Shown here piece by piece: positions 1 to 5,104 of a stretch of DNA of 16,288 nucleotides. The notes below the pieces were generated by a model that made no database searches, had not been told where the DNA came from, and worked only from the letters and a program-made list of their open reading frames with translations. The DNA comes from Minisyncoccota bacterium (GTDB taxonomy: Bacteria > Patescibacteriota > Minisyncoccia > Minisyncoccales > Minisyncoccaceae). Made by a program: the position numbers and the translations under genes. Each line of letters opens with the position of its first letter. The first letter of the stretch is position 1. Location: positions 1 to 16,288 of the forward strand of contig JAQVLF010000010.1 of NCBI GenBank assembly GCA_028704295.1, given 5' to 3'.

Positions 1-923
1 CCTAAATCAGAAGCATAAACTTTTTTAGCCGACAACAATCTTTCATTTGTTTTTCCGGTTCTTTGCACGACATAAATTAAGTATGTATTTTTAAACATTT
101 CTAAGTATCTTTTGGCGGAATCGGGAGAAATATCTAAGATCTTAGCAATTTTATTAATGCTCATTATTTTTCCAGATCTTTCCATGAGCAAAAGAAAAAA
201 ATCTTTCAGAAGATGAGTATCTTTTACTCCGTAAAAGTTAGCAATGTCTTTTTGAATTATATCATCAACAAGCTCTTTCAAATACTCAATATCATCAGTT
301 AGTACATATTCCGGAATTCCTCCTTTTTGTATAAAATCTTCAAAATATGTCTTCAATAAATTACTATTTGATTTTTTAATATCGATTTTTTTGAATATTA
401 AATATTCTTCAAAATCTAATGGCAAAACTTCAATTACAGTGTTTCTTCCAGTTAAAAACGCCTTTTTATTTTTTAAAATGGAAGCGCTTGAAGAAGAAGC
501 ATAAACTTTTGCATGCCCTTGATCGTATATATTTTTAAGCTGAATTTCAAAATCTTTTTGATTGGCAATTTCATCTAAAAAAAGATAAATTTTCTCGTCA
601 AAAGCTATTTTCTTAAACGCTCTATAATTATCAATGATTTCGAGCAGGTTTTGATTTGATAAAAGATAGTCATCCAAACTTATGTAAAAAATATATTTAG
701 GATCAATATTTATATCAAGAAGGTGCTTTATCATGCACTTCATCAAAGTTGTTTTCCCAATCCTTCGGAGTCCGGTTAGCATGATAATCTTAGAAGATGG
801 TAAGCTTTCTTTTAATTTATTTAATATAGATTCTCGATTTATAACATTGCTTAATTCAAATCGCCCCTCCCACCAAGGGTTGTATCTGTAAAAAATTTGT
901 TCAAAATCAATTTCATTGTTCAT
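1..923 (-). CDS. AAA+ ATPase with DUF4143 C-terminus (COG1373-like), partial at left edge
   Basis: Reading the complement from the ATG at 923 gives 307 uninterrupted codons that run off the window, so the C-terminus is missing. An AAA_14-type ATPase domain comes first. Its P-loop is GLRRIGKTT (residues 51-59), its Walker B is LFLDEI (114-119), a Ser-rich sensor-1-like strand lies at 142-148, and LPLDFEEYL follows the ATPase core. The second half matches the DUF4143 pattern: GGIPEY, then a helical segment with KDIANFYG, then a winged-helix-like stretch (SINKIAKILDISPDSAKRYLE) and a KVYASDL end. Roughly the last 80-100 residues should lie outside the window. Family members are common in archaea and CPR bacteria, and their cellular role is poorly understood. 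The start is supported by a near-perfect promoter whose -10 ends 6 bp before the ATG. The gene diverges from the Cys-rich gene at 1019 and is probably repressed through the palindromes at 932-983. Confidence 0.9.
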   Translation of the reverse strand, partial: MNNEIDFEQIFYRYNPWWEGRFELSNVINRESILNKLKESLPSSKIIMLTGLRRIGKTTLMKCMIKHLLDINIDPKYIFYISLDDYLLSNQNLLEIIDNYRAFKKIAFDEKIYLFLDEIANQKDFEIQLKNIYDQGHAKVYASSSSASILKNKKAFLTGRNTVIEVLPLDFEEYLIFKKIDIKKSNSNLLKTYFEDFIQKGGIPEYVLTDDIEYLKELVDDIIQKDIANFYGVKDTHLLKDFFLLLMERSGKIMSINKIAKILDISPDSAKRYLEMFKNTYLIYVVQRTGKTNERLLSAKKVYASDL

Positions 924-929
924 AAATAT

Positions 930-959
930 ATTATACGATGCCATCGTATAGTTTGTCAA
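930..959 (-). promoter_or_regulatory. Consensus sigma70-type promoter of the ATPase gene with an embedded operator
   Basis: On the complement, TTGACA (959-954) and TATAAT (935-930) are separated by 18 bp; both hexamers match consensus exactly. Six bases lie between the -10 and the ATG at 923, so transcription should start at or next to the A of the start codon and yield a leaderless mRNA. The 19-bp palindrome at 932-950 fills the spacer and overlaps four bases of the -10, a layout expected for steric repression. Confidence 0.75.
932..950. repeat. 19-bp perfect palindrome, copy 1 (putative operator)
   Basis: TATACGATGCCATCGTATA is a perfect inverted repeat around a single central base (941). 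It lies between the -35 and -10 of the leftward ATPase promoter. The identity with copy 2 extends to 24 bp (931-954 and 964-987), including a TTATA...GTTT context. The binding protein is not identified; the ATPase itself or a trans-acting repressor are both possible. Confidence 0.85.
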
Positions 960-964
960 GATTT

Positions 965-983
965 TATACGATGCCATCGTATA
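965..983. repeat. 19-bp perfect palindrome, copy 2 (putative operator)
   Basis: This copy is identical to the one at 932-950, with centres 33 bp apart (941 and 974), about three helical turns, so two dimers could bind on nearly the same face. It lies just upstream of the ATPase -35 and abuts the weak -35 of the rightward promoter for the gene at 1019. A bound protein could therefore influence both divergent promoters. Confidence 0.85.
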
Positions 984-984
984 G

Positions 985-1012
985 TTTAAAATCTATTAAA
1001 ATCTGATATAAT
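985..1012 (+). promoter_or_regulatory. Extended -10 promoter of the Cys-rich protein gene
   Basis: TGATATAAT (1004-1012) is an extended -10 with a consensus hexamer. A weak -35 (TTTAAA, 985-990) lies 16 bp upstream, beside palindrome copy 2. Six bases separate the -10 from the ATG at 1019, again predicting a leaderless transcript. No Shine-Dalgarno sequence is possible in so short a leader. Confidence 0.6.
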
Positions 1013-1018
1013 GAAAAT

Positions 1019-1279
1019 ATGTTTAACAATACTTTAATATTATTTGCTGTAATCGCAATTATTAATTCTCTTCAAGTTCCTCAAACTGCTAATTATGAGT
1101 CAGATTGTATTAATAGTTCCTTTAAATGGATCGAAAATTATAATGAATGCGAGGGAGTAAAAAGGGATTGGTGTAAAGAGAGGAGTGGCGTTTTTGATGA
1201 ATGCGCATCTGCTTGCAGACACAACCCAAAAAGCGAAATGTGTATTACTCTTTGCGTTCCCGTTTGCAAACTAAAATAA
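1019..1279 (+). CDS. Small secreted Cys-rich protein, unknown function
   Basis: The 86-residue protein starts with a hydrophobic segment (residues 6-20) that fits a signal peptide or membrane anchor, although its N-terminus lacks the usual basic residues. A plausible cleavage is near QTA/NYE (24/25). The rest carries eight cysteines (30, 44, 52, 62, 66, 75, 79, 83), several spaced CxxxC, which suggests four disulfides or a metal site outside the membrane. The core GVFDECASACRHNP looks like a conserved family signature; I believe similar small proteins occur in Parcubacteria, but I cannot name the family. The start is fixed by the -10 box 6 bp upstream and by an in-frame stop at 1004. The NUDIX gene follows after 1 bp, so the two are probably co-transcribed. 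Function is unknown. Confidence 0.75.
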   Translation: MFNNTLILFAVIAIINSLQVPQTANYESDCINSSFKWIENYNECEGVKRDWCKERSGVFDECASACRHNPKSEMCITLCVPVCKLK

Positions 1280-1280
1280 T

Positions 1281-1751
1281 ATGCTTTATTCCGTTGTTTT
1301 AACAATAGTTATTCAAAACAATAAAATCCTTTTGCTTAAAAGAAGAAAAGGTGATTTTATTAATTTGTTAGCTATTCCTGGAGGTAAAATTGAGGAAAAT
1401 GAACATGTAAGCGATGCTGCAAAAAGAGAACTACTAGAAGAATCAGGCATTGAATCTGATTTTAAGGATTATTTAGGATGCGTTTCAGAAGTATTGATTC
1501 AAAACAAGGAAGTTAAGGCTCATTTTATTTTGCATTTATGCGAGCTTTTTCCAAAAACAATTGATATATTAAATAATACAGAGGGAGAAATGGATTGGTA
1601 TGATCTAGATTCTTTAAATGGAATCAAGGAAAATATTATCCCTTCTGATTACGAAATGATTAAAAATTTTATATTAAGCAAAAGTAAGAAATACTTTAAT
1701 TGCGTAGAAGAAAAAGTGGGAAACAAATATTATATTAGAGAATTTCTCTAA
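1281..1751 (+). CDS. NUDIX hydrolase
   Basis: A 156-residue protein with a complete NUDIX box: G35-x5-E41-x7-R49-E50-L-x-E53-E54-x-G56-I57, preceded by the usual strand and IPGG turn. Such enzymes cleave nucleoside diphosphates linked to another moiety with Mg2+ bound by the box glutamates. The N-terminal pattern (an IVIQNNKILLLKRR strand) is of the MutT/ADP-ribose pyrophosphatase-like type, but the substrate cannot be read from the sequence. The region after the box (about 70-156) is less conserved; the last 30 residues are rich in lysine and tyrosine. The gene begins 1 bp after the Cys-rich gene and has no Shine-Dalgarno sequence, so it probably depends on the promoter at 985-1012. Its last 17 bp are shared with the convergent comF-like gene. 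Confidence 0.9.
   Translation: MLYSVVLTIVIQNNKILLLKRRKGDFINLLAIPGGKIEENEHVSDAAKRELLEESGIESDFKDYLGCVSEVLIQNKEVKAHFILHLCELFPKTIDILNNTEGEMDWYDLDSLNGIKENIIPSDYEMIKNFILSKSKKYFNCVEEKVGNKYYIREFL
1735..1751. repeat. 17-bp perfect palindrome containing both convergent stop codons
   Basis: TTAGAGAATTTCTCTAA is symmetrical around the base at 1743. Read rightward it gives REFL-stop for the NUDIX gene (TAA at 1749-1751); read leftward it gives REIL-stop for the comF-like gene (TAA at 1737-1735). It coincides exactly with the overlap of the two genes. As RNA it could form a 6-bp stem with a 5-base loop. No T-run follows immediately on either strand, so a terminator role is doubtful. Confidence 0.8.
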
Positions 1752-2259
1752 ATAGGCTAATTATATATACTTTTTTGTTTTTTAAATCAACACTTTCACA
1801 TGGATACTTTTTTGTTAGAAAAAGTATATTTTCTTTTTGATCGCTTATTTTCAATTTAGTAAATTTAGACAACATTTTTGCAATATTTTTTACTTCCTTA
1901 TCTTTATAGAAAATTGAAAAATTTTCATTTAAATTTAGATTTGTCATAATTTTTATATATGTTATAATTAGATAAGAAAAATATAAATTTAAATCAGGGA
2001 TAGTTTTTGATTTGAAAAGGAGTTTTTGAACGAGTTTTTGCTTCTCGTTAAAAACAGTAAATACAGCAAAAATATTAGAAGGACAGTTTTCACATCTCGA
2101 GCAATTTTTACGAGGATTATTTGCGCAAGCACAGTAATTGATTTTGTTTAGTTCTATAAGTGAAAGACAGTCTTCACAAAAATGCGAACCCTCTTTTCCG
2201 CAATTAATGCATTTTTTAGGAAAAATTAGATTTAAAATGTAATTGTATATATTTTTCAT
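1735..2259 (-). CDS. ComF-like protein, shortened and lacking the phosphoribosyltransferase signature
   Basis: The N-terminus is the ComF zinc-ribbon region: FPKKC-x2-C (C17, C20), C28 and C31, followed by a second cluster (C43, C45, C53, C56, C59). A segment resembling the ComF KxLLFxSK region follows (about residues 75-95). Typical ComF proteins exceed 200 residues and end with an RGFNQ region and a PRPP-binding VDDVxTTG loop. This 174-residue protein has no RGFNQ, and where the loop should be it reads KKVYIISLF and then stops. Nothing downstream on the complement encodes the missing loop. ComF is a cytosolic factor needed for natural transformation in several bacteria, and the adjacent pilus locus fits that context. 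The protein may be a diverged CPR form or a decaying copy. The ATG at 2259 lies 7 bp after a TATAAT box. Confidence 0.65.
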   Translation of the reverse strand: MKNIYNYILNLIFPKKCINCGKEGSHFCEDCLSLIELNKINYCACANNPRKNCSRCENCPSNIFAVFTVFNEKQKLVQKLLFKSKTIPDLNLYFSYLIITYIKIMTNLNLNENFSIFYKDKEVKNIAKMLSKFTKLKISDQKENILFLTKKYPCESVDLKNKKVYIISLFREIL

Positions 2260-2271
2260 TTATGTTATTAT
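2243..2271 (+). promoter_or_regulatory. Putative promoter of the pilM-pilC unit
   Basis: TTGTAT (2243-2248), a 17-bp spacer and TATTAT (2266-2271) with the extended TG at 2263-2264. Predicted start of transcription is near 2278, leaving a leader of about 20 bases before the pilM ATG. No Shine-Dalgarno sequence is visible in that leader. The -35 lies inside the first codons of the divergent comF-like gene. Confidence 0.5.
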
Positions 2272-2294
2272 ATTAAATAAATTAAACTTGGTAA
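2267..2294 (-). promoter_or_regulatory. Promoter of the comF-like gene, overlapping the pilM promoter
   Basis: On the complement a consensus TATAAT (2272-2267) lies 7 bp before the ATG at 2259, predicting a leaderless mRNA. A weak -35 (TTACCA, 2294-2289) is 16 bp upstream. The -10 occupies nearly the same base pairs as the -10 of the rightward pilM promoter. In an AT-rich genome the hexamer alone could be chance; the repeated 6-7 bp spacing to the ATG is the supporting point. Confidence 0.5.
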
Positions 2295-2298
2295 ATAA

Positions 2299-3357
2299 AT
2301 GTGGACACTTGGAAAGAAGAAACAATTAAAATCACTTGGGATAGATATAGGATCAAAAGCAATTAAAATTGTAGAATTATCAAAACAGAAAGACAGGATT
2401 ATTTTAGAGAATTATGGAGGATTAAAGCTTTCAGGAGTTAAGAAGGAATCATTTCAGTATTTTGACAAAAGAACGCTTTTGCCTTCTTCTAAAAATATTT
2501 CACTTGCAATAAAAGCCATTCTAGAAGAAGCAAAGATAGAAACCACAGAAGTTATTTTTTCATTACCCGATTTTTCAACCTTTTTTACAAGTTTTAATTT
2601 GCCGCCAATGACAGCGAAAGAGTTGGGAGATGCTGTTAATTTTGAGTCAAAAAAACATATTCCAATACCATTCAATGAAGTAGTTTTGGATTGGCAGTTA
2701 ATAGGGGACATAAATGAAAAAGAAGGAAATAATAAAATTCTTGTGATGGCAATCTCAAAGAGCTTGATTTCAGAGTATAAGAAGATAGCAGAAGAATGCA
2801 GCTTGACATTGCTTTCTCTCGAGGCAGAGGTAATGGGGCTTAAAAGAGCGATTGTGGGAAAGGAAAATGATACATTATGCTTAGTTGAAACTGGGTGTCA
2901 AAGTACAACAATTAGCATTATTGATCACGGTTTTTTACTAATAAGCGTATCATTTGAGGTGGGCGGAAAAGATTGCACGTATAGTATTTCAGAAGCTTTA
3001 AATATAGATCTTCACAAAGCAGAGGAGATCAAAATGAATTTAGGGTTAAAAAATACAGATAATAAGGTAATTGGAGCCCTAACGCCAATATTAAATATTA
3101 TATTGCAAAAAGTTAAACAAGTTATAAATGATTTTGAAAAAGGAGAGATAAAAGTAAAGAAAATTATATTAGCTGGAGGATCTGCTAATATGCCAGGGCT
3201 TTTGGATTATCTTAAAGCCAATTTCCAAGGGCTAGATATAAAAGTTGGCAATGCCTTTGAGAATGTTTTTTATCCAAATGAATTAAAGCCAATGGTTCCC
3301 GAGTTAAGCACAACATTTAGTATTGCCCTAGGTGAAGCGTTAAAAAAGTTTGAGTAA
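2299..3357 (+). CDS. pilM: Type IV pilus assembly protein PilM (actin-like ATPase)
   Basis: At 352 residues this has the usual PilM length. The N-terminal phosphate-1 motif of the actin fold is LGIDIGSKAIKIVEL (about 13-27). The second phosphate region reads CLVETGCQSTTISII (about 194-208), followed by VGGKDCTYSISEAL. The adenosine motif is ILAGGSANMPGL near residue 295. PilM is a cytoplasmic actin homologue that binds the short N-terminal tail of PilN and links the alignment complex to the motor ATPases. It is the first gene of the unit; the ATG at 2299 directly precedes the conserved region with no better start upstream. The pilN TTG/ATG starts lie at or just after its stop codon, so the genes are translationally close. 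Confidence 0.95.
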   Translation: MWTLGKKKQLKSLGIDIGSKAIKIVELSKQKDRIILENYGGLKLSGVKKESFQYFDKRTLLPSSKNISLAIKAILEEAKIETTEVIFSLPDFSTFFTSFNLPPMTAKELGDAVNFESKKHIPIPFNEVVLDWQLIGDINEKEGNNKILVMAISKSLISEYKKIAEECSLTLLSLEAEVMGLKRAIVGKENDTLCLVETGCQSTTISIIDHGFLLISVSFEVGGKDCTYSISEALNIDLHKAEEIKMNLGLKNTDNKVIGALTPILNIILQKVKQVINDFEKGEIKVKKIILAGGSANMPGLLDYLKANFQGLDIKVGNAFENVFYPNELKPMVPELSTTFSIALGEALKKFE

Positions 3358-3361
3358 CAAA

Positions 3362-3907
3362 ATGTCAATTGATTTATATTCAAAACAAGAAGAAGCACCG
3401 ATTTGGAAAAAAGTTCTATTCATTTTTTCAATTGTTTTAATATCCGTTGTGATTATTATTTTTATGTACAATCAATTTGTTAAAATGGTAAAACAAGATA
3501 GAACAATCGAAGATTTAAATCTAAAATTAAGCGAGCAGGGAACTGAAGAGCAATTAAAGGAAAAGGAATTTGTTTTGAGTGCAGAGAAAAAGATAAATGA
3601 TTTCAAGAAACTTTATAGTGCAAAACCTATATTTGATACTTTTTTTAATAAATTTGAGACTTGGGTTTATCCAAGAGTATTTTTTTCATCTTCGTCAATT
3701 GACGTGGAAAAGGCAGGAGTCACTCTTAAAGGCGAAACAGACACGCTTCAGAGCGTAATGCAGGAAATGCTTCTTTTAGATGTACAAACTGATATTTTAA
3801 GTTATACTATATCTAATATAGAGATTGGAAATGATAAAAAAGTTACTTTTGATTTATTATTAAATGTTAAGCCAGAGTTATTCATGCAAAATAATGGACA
3901 ACAATAA
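3362..3907 (+). CDS. pilN: PilN-like type IV pilus alignment protein
   Basis: About 181 residues from the ATG at 3362. A TTG at 3350 would add four residues and overlap pilM; I prefer the ATG because it puts the conserved tail MSIDLYSKQE at the N-terminus, comparable to the INLLPY-like tail by which PilN binds PilM. One transmembrane helix follows (about residues 19-37), then a coiled-coil-prone stretch (VKQDRTIEDLNLKLSEQ...) and an alpha/beta extracytoplasmic domain typical of PilN/PilO ferredoxin-like folds. No cysteine is present. The gene lies between pilM and pilO, and its end overlaps the pilO start by 14 bp. The family assignment rests on topology and position more than on sequence. 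Confidence 0.85.
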   Translation: MSIDLYSKQEEAPIWKKVLFIFSIVLISVVIIIFMYNQFVKMVKQDRTIEDLNLKLSEQGTEEQLKEKEFVLSAEKKINDFKKLYSAKPIFDTFFNKFETWVYPRVFFSSSSIDVEKAGVTLKGETDTLQSVMQEMLLLDVQTDILSYTISNIEIGNDKKVTFDLLLNVKPELFMQNNGQQ

Positions 3908-4496
3908 ATTACCATTCGTTATTATATCAGCTATATCGATCGCAATGAGCATTGCCTTATTTTATTTTTTGGTTTTGCCTCAATTCGAGAAAATATCTGA
4001 GAAAGAAAAAGAAATAACTGATCTTGAATACAAGCTCGAGAATACGACAAACTATTTTAATTCAGTGGCATCGAATGCAGAAAAATTAGATGAAGAAAAT
4101 TGGAAAGAGTCTTCAAAAAAAGTAGATGCCAATTTTATGGATGGTCCTTTCTTTAAGCATAATATGGAAGTTTACTTAACAGGTTTAGTTACAAGAAGCG
4201 GACTTTACCTAAAAGATTTAAGTATAGAAGGAGCATCGCAAAGCTTTGAAGAAAAAAAAGAAGGAGAAGCACAAAAAACATCAAAGGAAGTCAACGTATC
4301 CTTTGATCTATACGGAGACTATGATGCCTTTAGGGGTTTGCTTGAACTATTTAATAAGCAGGCATTGGTAATTAAAGTGACAGGTATAGATATTAGCAGC
4401 GGTGGGGGGAATTTATCTCAAGATGGGCAAGAAAATATTTCTCAAGATTCAAGTTATTTAAATTTTAAAGTGAAAGGAACTATTCCGTCAAAATAG
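3894..4496 (+). CDS. pilO: PilO-like type IV pilus alignment protein
   Basis: From the ATG at 3894 the protein is 200 residues. An upstream in-frame ATG at 3864 would add ten polar residues and enlarge the overlap with pilN, so it is less likely. A short cytoplasmic tail (MDNNK) precedes one transmembrane helix (about 7-27). A coiled coil follows (EKISEKEKEITDLEYKLENT), then an extracytoplasmic domain with a VNVSFDLYGDYDAFRGLLELF segment, which closely resembles the PilO pattern of a beta strand followed by a helix. PilO pairs with PilN to form the inner-membrane alignment complex around the platform protein. It has no cysteines. The next gene starts 4 bp after its stop. Confidence 0.85.
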   Translation: MDNNKLPFVIISAISIAMSIALFYFLVLPQFEKISEKEKEITDLEYKLENTTNYFNSVASNAEKLDEENWKESSKKVDANFMDGPFFKHNMEVYLTGLVTRSGLYLKDLSIEGASQSFEEKKEGEAQKTSKEVNVSFDLYGDYDAFRGLLELFNKQALVIKVTGIDISSGGGNLSQDGQENISQDSSYLNFKVKGTIPSK

Positions 4497-4500
4497 ATTT

Positions 4501-5103
4501 ATGGCAATTGAATTCAATCAAAAATCAAATAGTAATTTCAATTTAAACAAAGTTATTGTAGTAATTGTACTTTTGGCTGTTTTAGTTATTATTTTTTTAT
4601 TCTTCAAAAATGGAGGGTTTAGTTCTGAAAAGGAGGAACAGGCAAGAACACAATTGTTTGAACCCATAAATATAGATTTTGATCTTATAACATCGGAAGA
4701 TTTTAAAAACTTAGAAAGTTTTAGGGGAATTCCAGTGCTTCCTGGATTTTTTGATGCTTCCCTTACAGTTACTCGAGCTGAAGTAATAGAAAATGGAAGA
4801 GAAAATCCTTTTAAAGAAGTTTCTCAAGACGAAATAGATTTAGCCATAACAAAAGCTATACAAAAGATTACTAATTTGGAAGGAATAGACGAAATGGCAG
4901 GTTTTATTCAAGATTCAACCCTTTATACTGATTTTGAGAAGAAGAGTTTACTTTTGAAACTAGACGATCAAAAAAAAGTTATAGAAAAAGGCAGTGAAGA
5001 GGAACCTCAAGGTGAAGAGATTGTTCTTGATCAGGAAGATGAAGAAGCTTTAGTTATAGAGAAAAATGAAGATAAAGAAATAGATTATTATAAAGAGTGG
5101 TGA
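4501..5103 (+). CDS. Single-pass membrane protein with a PilP-like GRENPF motif
   Basis: This 200-residue protein has a polar N-terminal tail, one transmembrane helix (about 18-35), and then an extracytoplasmic region. The motif GRENPF at 99-104 resembles the GRxDPF motif of PilP-type proteins that contact PilN/PilO. An acidic C-terminal tail (about 160-200) is dominated by Glu and Asp and looks disordered. Classical PilP is a lipoprotein that also binds the secretin PilQ. Here there is no lipobox, the protein is membrane-anchored, and no secretin gene is present, which fits a monoderm envelope. Its place between pilO and pilB supports a part in the alignment complex. Homology to PilP is not proven by a short motif, so I give no gene symbol. 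Confidence 0.7.
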   Translation: MAIEFNQKSNSNFNLNKVIVVIVLLAVLVIIFLFFKNGGFSSEKEEQARTQLFEPINIDFDLITSEDFKNLESFRGIPVLPGFFDASLTVTRAEVIENGRENPFKEVSQDEIDLAITKAIQKITNLEGIDEMAGFIQDSTLYTDFEKKSLLLKLDDQKKVIEKGSEEEPQGEEIVLDQEDEEALVIEKNEDKEIDYYKEW

Positions 5104-5104
5104 T

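Noticed and set aside
931..987. CRISPR-like repeat-spacer pattern
   Set aside because: Only two palindromic copies with a 9-bp gap between their 24-bp identities, inside a promoter; no cas genes and no array.
1735..1790. Bidirectional terminator between the NUDIX and comF-like genes
   Set aside because: The palindrome can form only a 6-bp AT-rich stem, and the T-rich stretch on the plus strand starts about 20 bp later; there is none on the other strand.
2454..2711. Leftward open frame of 85 codons inside pilM
   Set aside because: It lies wholly antisense to a conserved pilM region and its translation shows no family pattern; the same holds for the antisense frames in pilB, ligA, the first minor pilin and the second pilin.
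3864..3893. Longer PilO start at the upstream ATG
   Set aside because: It adds ten residues lacking family character and deepens the overlap with pilN; the ATG at 3894 gives the usual short tail before the membrane helix.
5094..5104. GGTGAT-like Shine-Dalgarno sequence before pilB
   Set aside because: It abuts the ATG with no spacing and overlaps the preceding stop codon, so it cannot act as a ribosome site.
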